From NCBI RefSeq assembly GCF_018474015.1, contig NZ_JAHCSG010000003.1, positions 1-64,000 of the forward strand: a stretch of DNA of 64,000 bases. Reading direction: 5' to 3'. The notes under the pieces were generated by a model that searched no databases, was not told the DNA's origin, and worked only from the letters and a program-made list of their open reading frames with translations. The stretch comes from Williamsia sp. CHRR-6 (GTDB taxonomy: Bacteria; Actinomycetota; Actinomycetes; Mycobacteriales; Mycobacteriaceae). Positions 1 to 9,755 of the stretch are shown here, in pieces; the stretch's first letter is position 1, and every line of letters begins with the position of its first letter. The position numbers and the translations under genes were made by a program.

Positions 1-434
1 TCCTGCTGTTCACAATGTACGGCGGCTGCTCGACGCCGGCCTGCCCCGCACCCTTCACCCACACCGAAGCCCACCACGCCGAAACCGACTGGGCCGCAGG
101 CGGACTCACCAACTCCACCCACCTCGCCCCCGCCTGCGGACCCCACAACCGCGCCGTCCACAACAACCCCGGCGGCTGGCAGACCGTCAAAATCACCACC
201 GGACCCGACCGCGGCCGCTACGGCTGGACCGCCAACGGCACCACCAACCCACCCTGCACCAACCACCTCCACCAACCCCACCGAATACTCGAAGAGAACG
301 CGCCAGTGGACCCTGACTGGTCCGACATCGAGCACCGCCTTGAACTGGTACTCGCCGAACACGCGGCGCGGCCACCCGATCCCGAACCGATCATCATCCG
401 CGTCATCGACTACCGATCGCCGATCAGACCCTGA
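1..434 (+). CDS. HNH endonuclease / DUF222 (13E12-type) protein, C-terminal part
   Basis: The gene is already open at the first base of the window, so only about 143 C-terminal residues are seen. They contain the HNH nuclease core: CSTPAC near the start, then HHAETDWAAGG and a CGPHNRAVH motif, followed by a variable tail. This layout is typical of actinobacterial 13E12-repeat proteins, which pair an N-terminal DUF222 with a C-terminal HNH domain. These proteins are abundant, often multicopy and of unknown role; some are thought to be mobile. The neighbour purB lies on the opposite strand and ends 4 bp downstream, so the two genes converge. Confidence 0.85.
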   Translation, partial: LLFTMYGGCSTPACPAPFTHTEAHHAETDWAAGGLTNSTHLAPACGPHNRAVHNNPGGWQTVKITTGPDRGRYGWTANGTTNPPCTNHLHQPHRILEENAPVDPDWSDIEHRLELVLAEHAARPPDPEPIIIRVIDYRSPIRP

Positions 435-438
435 TCGG

Positions 439-1878
439 TCAGAGAATCGGCGCCGGGGCGTAGGCGGCCGCCTCGGGGTAGCGGGCGACCAACTCATCGA
501 CCATCGCCACCACGTCGGCCACCTGCTGCTCCGCCGCCCCGATGAAGGCGTGCTTGTCAGCAAGTGCTGCTTCGAGCGCATCCCGGTCCAGCGGTAGCCG
601 CTCATCGGCAGCCAACCGGTCGATCAGGTCCGGCTCACGGCCCTGCTCACGCATCGCCAACGCCACGGCCACCGCGTTCTCTTTGATGGCCTCATGCGCA
701 GTCTCGCGCCCCACCCCGGCGCGCACCGCCGCGATCAGCACCTTGGTGGTGGCCAAAAACGGCAGATACCGGTCGAGTTCCTTGGCGATCACCGCCGGAT
801 ACGCACCGAACTCCGCAAGCACAGTCAGGAAGGTTTCCATCAACCCGTCGATGGCGAAGAAGGCGTCGGGCAACGCCACGCGGCGCACCACCGAACAGAA
901 GACGTCGCCTTCATTCCATTGCGCCCCAGCCAGTTCCGCGGCCATCGACCCGTAGCCACGCAGGATGACCGCCAACCCGTTGACCCGTTCGCAGCTGCGG
1001 GTGTTCATCTTGTGCGGCATGGCCGAACTGCCGACCTGCCCTGGTTGGAAACCCTCGGTCACCAACTCGTGGCCGGCCATCAGCCGGATGGTGTGCGCCA
1101 GCGACGACGGACCCGCCGCCACCTGCACCAGGGCCGAGAGCACATCGTGATCCAAGGACCGGGGATACACCTGCCCCACCGACGTCAGAGATCGCGAGAA
1201 GCCGAGGTGCTCAGCTACTTTCGCCTCCAACTGCGACAGTTTGACGGCGTCACCGTCCAACAGGTCCAGCATGTCCTGCGACGTACCCATCGGACCCTTG
1301 ATGCCGCGCAACGGATATCGGTCGATCAGCTCGGCCAGGCGGCTGAGCGCGATCACCACTTCCTCTGCAGCAGAGGCGAATCGCTTACCCAGCGTGGTGG
1401 CTTGTGCGGCCACGTTGTGGCTGCGCCCGGCCATCACCACCGACGAGTACTCGGCGGCCCGCTGCGCCAACCGCGCGGCCACCGCCACCCCGTGGGAGTG
1501 CACATGCTGCAGCGACCGCAGGATCTGCAACTGCTCGACGTTCTCGGTGAGGTCGCGGCTTGTCATCCCCTTGTGGACGTGTTCATGTCCGGCGAGTGCA
1601 TTGAACTCCTCGATGCGAGCCTTCACGTCATGACGGGTGACGCGCTCACGATTGGCGATCGAGGCCAGGTCGATCTCGTCGACCACCCGCTCGTAGTCCT
1701 CGATCACACCGTCGGGGACGTCCACCCCGAGGTCGCGTTGGGCGCGCAGCACCGCGATCCACAGTTGACGCTCCAACACGATCTTGTGGCGCGGCGACCA
1801 CAGGTCGACGAGGTCGGCCGAGGCGTAGCGACTGGCCAGGACATTGGCGATCTGCGGTGTGGTGGTCACGGCGCCCAT
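439..1878 (-). CDS. purB: adenylosuccinate lyase
   Basis: The 479-residue protein should cleave SAICAR to AICAR and adenylosuccinate to AMP in cytoplasmic purine synthesis. The fumarase/aspartase superfamily signature GSSAMPHKMN lies at about residues 283-292, and TSRD (about 106-109) and GRSH (about 151-154) supply active-site residues expected in the family. The length matches mycobacterial PurB. The ATG at 1878 begins a protein with normal N-terminal alignment. A TetR gene ends 18 bp upstream on the same strand and purD follows a little further upstream, an order resembling the purB-purD region of M. tuberculosis. Confidence 0.95.
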   Translation of the reverse strand: MGAVTTTPQIANVLASRYASADLVDLWSPRHKIVLERQLWIAVLRAQRDLGVDVPDGVIEDYERVVDEIDLASIANRERVTRHDVKARIEEFNALAGHEHVHKGMTSRDLTENVEQLQILRSLQHVHSHGVAVAARLAQRAAEYSSVVMAGRSHNVAAQATTLGKRFASAAEEVVIALSRLAELIDRYPLRGIKGPMGTSQDMLDLLDGDAVKLSQLEAKVAEHLGFSRSLTSVGQVYPRSLDHDVLSALVQVAAGPSSLAHTIRLMAGHELVTEGFQPGQVGSSAMPHKMNTRSCERVNGLAVILRGYGSMAAELAGAQWNEGDVFCSVVRRVALPDAFFAIDGLMETFLTVLAEFGAYPAVIAKELDRYLPFLATTKVLIAAVRAGVGRETAHEAIKENAVAVALAMREQGREPDLIDRLAADERLPLDRDALEAALADKHAFIGAAEQQVADVVAMVDELVARYPEAAAYAPAPIL

Positions 1879-1896
1879 TGTCCCCTCCCGCGCCGA

Positions 1897-2520
1897 TCAG
1901 ATGATCGCAACCCCTGCGTTCTGCGGCGGCGCCAGCACGTCGAGCACCTCGGCCAGCGCGTGGCGGGCGGCACCCACCACATCACCGGTGTCGGCGGCCA
2001 GCGCCCCCACCACCACTCCGTCCTCCACGGCCATCAGGGCACTCACCGCACCCGGGTCACCGGCGCGTCCTGATTTGGCCAGCACCGCGCAGTGCCAGCC
2101 TGCCAGTTTGCTGCGATGCTCGGCCACCAGCGGTTGCAGCCGGGGCGTGCGGGCCGCCGCCACCACCATCTCGTAGCGGGCTGCCAGTGCGTCGCGCCGA
2201 GTGCGGTCGCCGATGAACACATCCGCCAACGCCTCGGCGGTGGCCTCGCAGCCCCGCCGACGCCGGGTCACCGACTCCGACCGGGCCGCGATGGCCAACT
2301 GATCGCGCTCGCACACGTGGCGGACAGCCTCCACGATCAGCTCTTCGAGTGATGCGAAATAGTAAGTCGTCGATGCCAAGGGCAGCCCCGCCCGCTCGGC
2401 CACCGCCCGGTGCCGAACCGCGTCGAACCCATTCTCCAACAACAGGTCCCCGGCGGCGGCGATGAGCTTCATCCGCCGCCGCTCACCTTTGGGGGTGGGT
2501 GCCGACGTCATCGGGCCCAT
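1897..2520 (-). CDS. TetR/AcrR family transcriptional regulator
   Basis: A 207-residue TetR-type repressor. The N-terminal HTH is visible at about residues 15-60 (GDLLLENGFDAVRHRAV then AERAGLPLASTTYYF), followed by an all-helical ligand-binding domain without recognisable specificity. The reading frame stays open upstream into the aminotransferase gene, but family similarity begins only at the ATG at 2520, or at a second ATG at 2511. No strong ribosome-binding site separates these two choices. The gene sits between purB and an aminotransferase on the same strand, the position held by a TetR gene near purB in mycobacteria. The target is unknown. Confidence 0.85.
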   Translation of the reverse strand: MGPMTSAPTPKGERRRMKLIAAAGDLLLENGFDAVRHRAVAERAGLPLASTTYYFASLEELIVEAVRHVCERDQLAIAARSESVTRRRRGCEATAEALADVFIGDRTRRDALAARYEMVVAAARTPRLQPLVAEHRSKLAGWHCAVLAKSGRAGDPGAVSALMAVEDGVVVGALAADTGDVVGAARHALAEVLDVLAPPQNAGVAII

Positions 2521-2570
2521 GGTGCCAAACCGTCGCGCAGACGACAGGGATTTCTGAGAAATTGGGGATT

Positions 2571-3767
2571 TCAGGACCGACGCAGCACAGGTTGCAACAA
2601 GTCCAATGCGCGGTCCACCTCGGCGGTACTGCCGGCGAAACTCATCCGCACCGTGTGGCCACCGGCAACCGAGTCGAAGTCGACGCCAGGCGTGACGGCC
2701 ACCCCGGTTTCGGCCAACACATCTCGACACCACGTCAACGAGTCGTCGGTGAGATGGGCGATGTCGGCGTAGAGGTAGAACGCGCCGTCGGGCGGGGCGA
2801 TGTCGGTCACCCCGAGGCCGGCCAGACCGTCGAGCAGCAGCCGCCGGTTCGTGGCGTAACGCCGAACGTGACTGTTGCACTCGGCAATTGACTCCGGTCC
2901 GAACGCGGCCAGCGCCCCGGCCTGGGCGATGGCCGGTGGGCAGATGGTCATGTTCGCGGTGAGCCGCTCCACCGCGCGCCGATAGCGCGCCGGCACCAGC
3001 ATCCAGCCCAGCCGCCACCCGGTCATGGAGAAGTACTTCGACACCGACCCGACCACCACCGATTCACGCGAGGTGGACCACGCGGAAGAGGTGGCCGGTA
3101 TGGGCGAATCGTCACCGGCAGAACCGTATTCGATTCCGTATTCAATGCCATGGTAGATCTCGTCGGAGATCAACAGGGTGCCGTGCGCGTCGCACCAGCG
3201 AGCCAGCGCGGCCAACTCGTCAGGGGCCAACACGGTTCCGGTGGGGTTGGCCGGGCTGGCCACGATCAGCCCGGCCGGCGGTGAGTCGAGCGCATCGAGC
3301 ATCGCCGGGGTGGGCGCGTATCGGGTGGCGGGACCGCAGTCGAGTTCGATCACCTCGCAGCCCAGGGCGGCCAACGTGTTGCGGTAGGCGGGGTATCCGG
3401 GGCGCGCCATGGCCACCTGGTCGCCGATGTCGAAGGCGGCCAGGAAGATCAGCGTGAACGCACCCGATGAGCCGGTGGTGACCACCACGTCGGATGCGCT
3501 CACGTCGATGCCGTGCAGGCGGCGGTGATGACCGGCGATCGCTTCACGTAATGCGCTGGTGCCCAAAGATTCGGTGTATCCCAGCGGGTCGGCGTCCAGA
3601 GCCGCCCGTACTGCGGCCAGCACCGGCGCCGGGGCGGGCGTGGACGGTTGTCCAGCGGCCAGCGACACCACCTCCAAGCCCTGCTCGCGGCGGGCTGCAG
3701 CGGCAGCGAGGACGTCCATTACGTGGAACATCTCGATGTCGGATCGGTGCGATGCTGCGCGTGCCAT
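2571..3767 (-). CDS. pyridoxal phosphate-dependent aminotransferase (class I/II)
   Basis: A 398-residue fold-type I aminotransferase. The PLP lysine lies in SVSKYFSMTGWRLGW (Lys at about residue 244). The cofactor-binding motifs SPANPTG (about 171-177) and SDEIYHG (about 201-207) are intact. The substrate cannot be read from sequence; related proteins act on aspartate, aromatic amino acids or alanine. A longer open frame continues upstream, but the ATG at 3767 gives the start usual for the family. It shares a strand with purD, an alpha/beta hydrolase and a TetR gene, possibly as one transcription unit. Confidence 0.9.
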   Translation of the reverse strand: MARAASHRSDIEMFHVMDVLAAAAARREQGLEVVSLAAGQPSTPAPAPVLAAVRAALDADPLGYTESLGTSALREAIAGHHRRLHGIDVSASDVVVTTGSSGAFTLIFLAAFDIGDQVAMARPGYPAYRNTLAALGCEVIELDCGPATRYAPTPAMLDALDSPPAGLIVASPANPTGTVLAPDELAALARWCDAHGTLLISDEIYHGIEYGIEYGSAGDDSPIPATSSAWSTSRESVVVGSVSKYFSMTGWRLGWMLVPARYRRAVERLTANMTICPPAIAQAGALAAFGPESIAECNSHVRRYATNRRLLLDGLAGLGVTDIAPPDGAFYLYADIAHLTDDSLTWCRDVLAETGVAVTPGVDFDSVAGGHTVRMSFAGSTAEVDRALDLLQPVLRRS

Positions 3768-3796
3768 GGGTCTCACAGTAGCTCTGGGCCCCACCG

Positions 3797-4498
3797 TCAG
3801 CCGAAGACGAAGCGGGTGATCAGCTCGGTGACCGGCGACGGCGGCGACCACAGGTCGTTGTGTCCACGCCCCGCCACCGACGCCGTCTGCGAGTTCGGAA
3901 TGCGTTGCGCCACAGCATCGGTCATCGACTGTGGCAGCATCTCGTCCTGGGCCCCGCGGATCAACAGCGCGGGTTGGGTCACCCGGTGGGCCTTGCCGAG
4001 GGTGTCGAACCGGTCGCGCGAGATCCACGCCGGGGTGAACCGAAACACGGTGCGGGCGATGCCGTTGACGCTGGTGAAGGGGGCGGTGAGCACCAGGTGG
4101 GTGCCGTGGCCGCGCACGGCCATCTCGGTGGCCACCGCCGAGCCCAACGAATGTCCGACGATCACCAGTGGCCCGGTGACCGGTGCCATGTGGTTCAGGA
4201 TCTCCTCAACCGCGGTGTAGACGCTGCGTTCGGTGGGTCGGGGTAGGTCGGCGGCGATGCCGTAGCCGGGGTACTCGGGAATGACCACCCGAAAACCCGC
4301 CCGCAGGAACGGGATCAGCCCGATCAACTCTCGTGCGTCTTCGGCGTTGCCGTGCAAGAACACCATGGTCGCCGGCGCGGTGTCGGCGCCGAGGACCAGG
4401 GCGCGCCCGGTCGCGGTGGTGATGGTGGGCGACCCGGCCAACGGCGCTTGCGCGGCGGCCTCGGGTGGTGGCGGGAGAAAGATGAGACGCCGCAACAT
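3797..4498 (-). CDS. alpha/beta hydrolase
   Basis: A 233-residue serine hydrolase. HGNAEDA near residue 49 forms the oxyanion region. The nucleophile elbow GHSLGSA places the catalytic Ser at about 118, with Asp near 185 (GAQDEM) and His near 213 (GRGHND). It is short and resembles Bem46-like and dienelactone-hydrolase-like proteins of Actinobacteria. There is no signal peptide, although the N-terminus has a short hydrophobic stretch. It starts 5 bp from the end of purD on the same strand, so the two are probably cotranscribed. The substrate is unknown. Confidence 0.85.
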   Translation of the reverse strand: MLRRLIFLPPPPEAAAQAPLAGSPTITTATGRALVLGADTAPATMVFLHGNAEDARELIGLIPFLRAGFRVVIPEYPGYGIAADLPRPTERSVYTAVEEILNHMAPVTGPLVIVGHSLGSAVATEMAVRGHGTHLVLTAPFTSVNGIARTVFRFTPAWISRDRFDTLGKAHRVTQPALLIRGAQDEMLPQSMTDAVAQRIPNSQTASVAGRGHNDLWSPPSPVTELITRFVFG

Positions 4499-4503
4499 CG
4501 CGG

Positions 4504-5763
4504 TCAGCTCGGGATGGTGATGCGACCTTCGAGCGCGGCCAGCCCGATGTCCGAACGATGATGGGAGCCAGGCAGTTTCACCGCTGCGATGCGATCGTAA
4601 GCCTGCGCGCGGGCAGCGGCCAGGTCGGCACCCACGCCGACGACGCTGAGTACCCGACCGCCGGCCGACACCACCGCCCCTTCAGCGTTGAGCGCAGTGC
4701 CCGCGTGCAGGATGCCGGGGGTGTCCGCGCCGGTGATGACGTCGCCGGTGCGGGGGGTGCCCGGGTAGTTCTCGGCGGCCACCACCACGGTCACCGCGGC
4801 ACCGGCCCGCCACGACAGCGGCCCGAAGTCCGCGAGGGTGCCGGTGGCGGCGGCGTGCAGGGCTAGTCCCAGTGGCGATTCCAGCAGCGCCAGCACGGCC
4901 TGGGTTTCGGGGTCGCCGAAGCGGCAGTTGAACTCCACCACCGCTGGACCGTGCGCCCCGATGGCCAGGCCTGCGTACAGCAGTCCGGTGAACGGGGTTG
5001 CGCGAGAGGACATCTCCGCTACCACCGGTGACACCACCTCGTCCACGATGCGCGCCACCATGCCGTCGGGTAGCCACGGCAGCGGGGTGTAGGCGCCCAT
5101 ACCGCCGGTGTTGGGGCCGCGGTCGCCGTCGCCGACGCGTTTGTGGTCTTGGGCCGGTAGCAGCGGCACCACGGTAGTGCCGTCCACCAGGCAAAACAGC
5201 GACACCTCGGGGCCGTCGAGGAACGACTCCAGCAGTACTGGATGCCCGCCTTCGAGGAGGTCGGCGGCGTGCGCGCGGGCGGCGTCGCGGTCGGGGGTGA
5301 CCACCACGCCCTTGCCTGCGGCCAACCCGTCGTCCTTGACCACCCAGGTGGGACCGAACCGGTCCAGCGCGGCGTCGAGGCGGGCGGGGGTGTCGACGAC
5401 TTCGCTGTGGGCGGTGCGCACCCCGGCCGCGGCCATCACATCTTTGGCGAACGCTTTGGAACCTTCTATTCGGGCGGCAGCAGCGCTGGGCCCGAACGTC
5501 GCGAACCCCGCAGCACGCAACGCATCGGCCACACCAAGCACCAACGGAACCTCAGGCCCGATGACCACCAGATCGGCAGCCACGTGTCGGGCCAACGCCA
5601 CCACCGCGTCGGCGTTGCTCGCATCGACCGGGTGGTTGGTGGCCACCGCAGCAGTACCAGCGTTGCCAGGGGCTACATGCAGTTCGCTGACCTGCGGATC
5701 AGCTGAGAGTCCCACCAACAGCGCGTGTTCGCGGCCGCCGGATCCGATCACCAGTACTCGCAC
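4504..5763 (-). CDS. purD: phosphoribosylamine--glycine ligase (GAR synthetase)
   Basis: This ATP-grasp enzyme forms glycinamide ribonucleotide, the second step of de novo purine synthesis. The 419-residue length is standard. The N-terminus starts with the [10 protein letters not shown] signature, the ATP-grasp region includes [12 protein letters not shown], and RFGDPETQ is near residue 290. The start is taken at the GTG at 5763, because family similarity begins exactly there ([10 protein letters not shown]) although the frame is open further upstream. The gene marks the last conserved backbone function before the accessory island. Confidence 0.95.
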   Translation of the reverse strand: MRVLVIGSGGREHALLVGLSADPQVSELHVAPGNAGTAAVATNHPVDASNADAVVALARHVAADLVVIGPEVPLVLGVADALRAAGFATFGPSAAAARIEGSKAFAKDVMAAAGVRTAHSEVVDTPARLDAALDRFGPTWVVKDDGLAAGKGVVVTPDRDAARAHAADLLEGGHPVLLESFLDGPEVSLFCLVDGTTVVPLLPAQDHKRVGDGDRGPNTGGMGAYTPLPWLPDGMVARIVDEVVSPVVAEMSSRATPFTGLLYAGLAIGAHGPAVVEFNCRFGDPETQAVLALLESPLGLALHAAATGTLADFGPLSWRAGAAVTVVVAAENYPGTPRTGDVITGADTPGILHAGTALNAEGAVVSAGGRVLSVVGVGADLAAARAQAYDRIAAVKLPGSHHRSDIGLAALEGRITIPS

Positions 5764-5821
5764 GCGCGTGACTCTACCGGCAGGCACCGGCACTCCTGGC
5801 CGACTGAGCGCCACCACCGGC

Positions 5822-5852
5822 ACTTTCGTAACTTTCGTAACTGCGCTAGTGT
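5822..5852 (+). promoter_or_regulatory. putative promoter/operator of the HTH-PIN module
   Basis: A perfect 9-bp tandem direct repeat, ACTTTCGTA at 5822-5830 and 5831-5839, is followed by a -10-like TAGTGT at 5847-5852 upstream of the antitoxin-like gene. Direct repeats next to a promoter are often bound by the DNA-binding antitoxin itself, so this could be the autoregulatory operator. The position supports this; binding is inferred. Confidence 0.4.
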
Positions 5853-5892
5853 GGTGATTCCGGCACGCCTCGGATGGAAGGAAGTGAGACTC

Positions 5893-6396
5893 ATGAGCAG
5901 CGCGTCTGCGGACATCGTCAGCCCAGTTCCGGCCGATGCCACTGGGCTTGCCGACGTGCTCAGCTTCATCGAAGCCCATGAGGCTCGTCACGGGACCTCT
6001 CCTGAACCTGCCTTCTTCCTGTCCGGCGCGAGCGAACACGACCGCGTTGAACTGACCGAACAGCTACACGAGGTCCTCAAGCGTGCCGCCCACGCCCTCA
6101 GCAACGGCCAGTCGATCAGCATCCTGACCCGCGACCAGGAAATCTCAACCCAGCAGGCCGCCGAGATCCTTGGTCTCAGCCGCCCTACGGTGGTGCGCCT
6201 CATCGATGACGGCGAGTTGGACGCGCACGTGCCCGGCTCGGTCCGACGTAAGCTGCGGCTTGCCGACGTTCTCGCTTACCGCGAGGAGCTGCACGCCAGG
6301 CGCAACCGGTTCATCGCCGAGAGCTCGGAGGAGTTCGCGGATGCAGACGCCGACGACGTCGCCCAGTTGCTCGCCGAGGCGAAGCGAAAGCGTTGA
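5893..6396 (+). CDS. HTH (excisionase/MerR-like) DNA-binding protein, putative antitoxin
   Basis: A 167-residue protein with a helix-turn-helix at about residues 83-140 ([23 protein letters not shown], then a [14 protein letters not shown] wing). The ATG at 5893 is preceded by a good GGAAGG ribosome-binding site. This protein family is typically encoded directly upstream of a PIN-domain gene, and it is here too: a PIN open reading frame starts 30 bp downstream. It is therefore probably the antitoxin and autorepressor of a VapBC-like pair. Because the toxin gene is broken (next entry), it now appears orphaned. Confidence 0.75.
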   Translation: MSSASADIVSPVPADATGLADVLSFIEAHEARHGTSPEPAFFLSGASEHDRVELTEQLHEVLKRAAHALSNGQSISILTRDQEISTQQAAEILGLSRPTVVRLIDDGELDAHVPGSVRRKLRLADVLAYREELHARRNRFIAESSEEFADADADDVAQLLAEAKRKR

Positions 6397-6426
6397 TCAT
6401 CCACGGCGTCTGAAAGACTCGCCAAC

Positions 6427-6620
6427 GTGTATCGCGCGGTCCTCGACACCTGTGCTCTTGTGCCGAACCTTCAGCGAGATTTTCTGTTGCAGCTGGCCGC
6501 TGAGAAGGCGTACTCGCCGCTGTGGGGGTCTGGGATCCTGTTCGAGCTGGACTACGTACTCGCCGGCCTGCACGGCAGGACCGGGATCACCGATAGCGAG
6601 GCACGACGGCGCGCTGATCA
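6427..6620 (+). pseudogene. PIN-domain toxin, N-terminal half (split gene)
   Basis: The GTG-started frame begins [20 protein letters not shown] and continues through [19 protein letters not shown] to SEARRRA. This is the first half of a PIN ribonuclease, with the first catalytic Asp in VLDTC and an acidic Glu in FELD. Beyond about 6614-6620 the frame runs antisense into the end of hsdR and no longer resembles PIN. The matching C-terminal half is found at 12658-13042 on the opposite strand. Only about 63 of the usual 180-190 residues remain, so a functional toxin is not expected. Confidence 0.75.
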
Positions 6621-9600
6621 GTCCGCGCTACCGCCGGCCAGCCCGAAGTATCGCTCGAAGAATTCAGCCAACCGGGCGATCACCCGCTGCTTTGCGTCCC
6701 CATGGCCACCGCTAGCAGAAAATCGGGAGGCCGGGGGCAGCACCCTGGTGATCTCGGTGCCGGAGGTACGCAGGGCGCCCTCGCGGAACGCCGATTCGAC
6801 GAACTCGCGAGTGTTGTCGGCGCGCAGGTTCTCCTCGGCGATGATCGTGGCCAGCTCCGCCTCACGTTTGGCGGCGACGAAGGCCTGCCACTCGTCATCG
6901 ACCGCACCGTCCACGGACACCGAGTCCACGAAGTCCTCGATCAGATCCTTCTTGTTGCGCAAGCTGGGGCTGGCATCGACGGCGCGGGAGATCTCGGCGC
7001 GAATCTCCTTGTCCTGACCATCACCGCCGTGCTTGTCGCGGTACTTGGCGACGAGCATCAGGATGTAGTCGACGTTGATCTCGACCTGCTTGATCAGCTC
7101 GACCTCGAAGACGATGTCGTCGTTGATAAGCTCCTTCTCCGCGTCGCTGCCCGCCCGGAACTCGGCGTACAGATCGAGGTACACGCTGCGGTAGTCCTGT
7201 CCCTGGCGTTCGGTGAGGATCTCGTTGCCGGCGAAGTCGTCGAACGAGGTGAGAATGTTCTCCAGCCGCAGGATCTGCCCGAACATCGCGATGAACTCCT
7301 TCTGCGCCTCCTCCCCCACAATCGGCTGACCCAGCGGGAACTGCGCGAGCATCTCGGCTACCTTCTCGGCGTAGGTGCCGTAGTACTCGGCGTAGGGCGC
7401 CAGGATCACCACACCGCGGGCGTCCTTGTTGCCGAACAACTCCAACGCCTTGTTGGTGGCGTCCTCGAGGTCGCGGAAGGCGACGATGTTGCCGTAGGTC
7501 TTCACCGAGTTGAGGATGCGGTTGGTGCGCGAGTACGCCTGGATCAACCCGTGGGCGCGCAGGTTCTTGTCCACGAACAGGGTGTTCAACGTGGTGGCGT
7601 CGAAGCCGGTGAGGAACATGTTGACCACGATCACCAGGTCGAGTTCCCGGTTCTTGAGCCGCTGCGACAGGTCCTTGTAGTAGTTGCCGAACTTGTCGGC
7701 GCTGGTGTCGTAGCTGGTGCCGAACATCTCGTTGTAGTCGAGGATCGCGTCGTCGAGGGCGGCGCGGGCATCGGTGGGCAGGTCGGTGGTGTCGAAGCCT
7801 TCATCGTCGAGTATCCCGCCGTCGGCGGTGCTGTCATCGACGGCCTCGTTGGCGCCGTAGGAGTAGATGAGCCCGATTTTCAGCCGCCGATGGGCGGGCA
7901 GCTTCTCCTGCTCCCACTTGAGCACGCTGTAGTAGACGCGCGCAGCGTGAATGGAGGCGGTGGCGAAGATGGCATTGAACCCGCGCACCCGTTTACGGGC
8001 GCGCACGGCCTCGGCCTGTCGGCGGGTGCGGGTGGCTTGGGCGACGTTGGTGACCACCGAGTGCTCGTAGCTCGACGACCGTTTGGTCTTCTGGTCGAAG
8101 TGGTCGAGCACGTATGTCGCGATCAACCCAATGCGGCGGTCGTCCAGCAGCGCCTTCTCGCGGTCGATGGACGAGACCTGCTTGTCGTCAGGAGAGCCGA
8201 CCTTGATGGTGTTGATGTAGTCGATGCGGAACGGCAGCACGTTCTTGTCGGTGATGGCATCGACGATGGTGTAGGTGTGCAGCTTCTCGCCGAACGCCTG
8301 CTCGGTGGTCTTGAACTGGGGGTTGCCGCCGCTGCCGCTGTTCTCGGCGAAGATGGGAGTGCCGGTGAACCCGAACAGGTTGTAGCGCTTGAACGCTCGG
8401 GTGATGTCGGTATGCATGTCGCCGAACTGCGAGCGGTGGCATTCGTCGAAGATGATCACCACGTGCTCCCCGGTGACGGGGTGTTTGGGGTTGGCCTTGA
8501 TGAACGTCGAGAGCTTCTGAATGGTGGTGATGATGATCCGCGCAGCTGGGTTCTCGAGCTGCTGCTTGAGCACCGCGGTGGAGGTGTTGGAGTTGGCCGC
8601 ACCTTTCTCGAAGCGGTCGTACTCGCGCATGGTCTGGTAGTCCAGGTCCTTGCGGTCGACGACGAAGAGCACCTTCTGCACACTCGCCAACTTCGACGCG
8701 AGTTGCGCGGTCTTGAACGAGGTGAGCGTCTTGCCGGAACCGGTGGTGTGCCATACGTAGCCGCCGCCGGCGACGGTGCCGAGGTGCTTGTAGTTGGTAG
8801 CGATGTCGATGCGCTGGAGAATCCGCTCCGTCGCCACGATCTGGTAAGGCCGCATCACCAGCAGCAGACGGTCGGCGGTGAGCACGCAGTAGCGGGTAAG
8901 GATGCTCAACAGTGCGTGTTTGGCGAAGAACGTCTTGGCGAACGACGTGAGGTCTTGGATCGGCTTGTTCTGCGCATCGGCCCACCACGAGGTGAACTCG
9001 AAGGAATTGGACGTCTTGCGTGCCTTGGTCGCCTTCTGCCCCTCCTTGAGGTGCTGGCTGCGGGTGGTGTTGGAGTAGTACTTGGTGAGGGTGCCGTTGC
9101 TGATCACGAACAACTGCACGTATTCGAACAGGCCCGATCCGGCCCAGAAGCTGTCGCGCTGGTAGCGGTCGATCTGGTTGAACGCCTCGCGGATGTCGAC
9201 GCCGCGCCGCTTGAGTTCGATGTGCACCATCGGCAGGCCGTTCACCAGAATGGTGACGTCGTAGCGGTTGGCGTAGCGGCCCCCGGCGCTCTGGTCGTCC
9301 GTGGGGTCGGCGGCGGCGACCTCGTACTGGTTGATCACCTGCAGCCTGTTGTTGTGGATGTTCTGCTTGTCCAGCAGCGTGATGTTCTTGGTGGTGCCGT
9401 CGTCGCGCTTGAGGGTCTGGACGTGATCCTCCTGGATGCGCACCGTCTTCTCGGTGATGCCGTCGTTCTTCCCCGCCACCTTGGTGCCGAAGAACGCCGC
9501 CCACTCGGCGTCGCTGAAGGTGATGGCGTTGAGCGCTTCAAGCTGCGCCCGAAGGTTGGCCACCAGCTGCGCCTCGGACGTAATGGGCAGGTACTCGTAC

Positions 9601-9755
9601 GCCTGGGACTGCAGCAGCGCCAGCAACTCGTTCTCCAGCGCCGACTCCGACTGATATGCCGCCTGATCTGATGAATCGGCGACGTACTCGGCCACGACCG
9701 TGCTCTCCGCCGAGACGGCGATGGGGTCGAATTTGCGCGGTGCGGCCTCCGTCAC
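6618..9755 (-). CDS. hsdR: type I restriction endonuclease subunit R
   Basis: This 1045-residue subunit provides DNA translocation and cleavage in the HsdRMS complex. The N-terminal PD-(D/E)xK nuclease shows D166 (NRYDVTIL) and E180-x-K182 (HIELKRRG). The SF2 helicase motor has Walker A TTGSGKT at about 337-343, motif II DECHRS at about 438-442, and FTGTPI near 463. The ATG overlaps the hsdS stop by 4 bp (ATGA), so R is translated after M and S. Its stop codon lies only a few bases from where the N-terminal PIN fragment stops matching. A shorter, diverged copy of its 3' end lies at 13343-13573. Confidence 0.93.
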   Translation of the reverse strand: MTEAAPRKFDPIAVSAESTVVAEYVADSSDQAAYQSESALENELLALLQSQAYEYLPITSEAQLVANLRAQLEALNAITFSDAEWAAFFGTKVAGKNDGITEKTVRIQEDHVQTLKRDDGTTKNITLLDKQNIHNNRLQVINQYEVAAADPTDDQSAGGRYANRYDVTILVNGLPMVHIELKRRGVDIREAFNQIDRYQRDSFWAGSGLFEYVQLFVISNGTLTKYYSNTTRSQHLKEGQKATKARKTSNSFEFTSWWADAQNKPIQDLTSFAKTFFAKHALLSILTRYCVLTADRLLLVMRPYQIVATERILQRIDIATNYKHLGTVAGGGYVWHTTGSGKTLTSFKTAQLASKLASVQKVLFVVDRKDLDYQTMREYDRFEKGAANSNTSTAVLKQQLENPAARIIITTIQKLSTFIKANPKHPVTGEHVVIIFDECHRSQFGDMHTDITRAFKRYNLFGFTGTPIFAENSGSGGNPQFKTTEQAFGEKLHTYTIVDAITDKNVLPFRIDYINTIKVGSPDDKQVSSIDREKALLDDRRIGLIATYVLDHFDQKTKRSSSYEHSVVTNVAQATRTRRQAEAVRARKRVRGFNAIFATASIHAARVYYSVLKWEQEKLPAHRRLKIGLIYSYGANEAVDDSTADGGILDDEGFDTTDLPTDARAALDDAILDYNEMFGTSYDTSADKFGNYYKDLSQRLKNRELDLVIVVNMFLTGFDATTLNTLFVDKNLRAHGLIQAYSRTNRILNSVKTYGNIVAFRDLEDATNKALELFGNKDARGVVILAPYAEYYGTYAEKVAEMLAQFPLGQPIVGEEAQKEFIAMFGQILRLENILTSFDDFAGNEILTERQGQDYRSVYLDLYAEFRAGSDAEKELINDDIVFEVELIKQVEINVDYILMLVAKYRDKHGGDGQDKEIRAEISRAVDASPSLRNKKDLIEDFVDSVSVDGAVDDEWQAFVAAKREAELATIIAEENLRADNTREFVESAFREGALRTSGTEITRVLPPASRFSASGGHGDAKQRVIARLAEFFERYFGLAGGSAD

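Noticed and set aside
694-2073. A 459-codon plus-strand frame over purB
   Set aside because: It is antisense to purB, His/Arg/Gln-rich, without any recognisable domain.
2521-3018. N-terminal extension of the TetR gene
   Set aside because: The open frame overlaps the aminotransferase coding region and TetR similarity begins only at 2520.
6702-9671. A 989-codon open frame on the plus strand antisense to hsdR
   Set aside because: It mirrors the hsdR codons in a high-GC gene, with low-complexity Val/Gly/Leu content, and has no protein family features.
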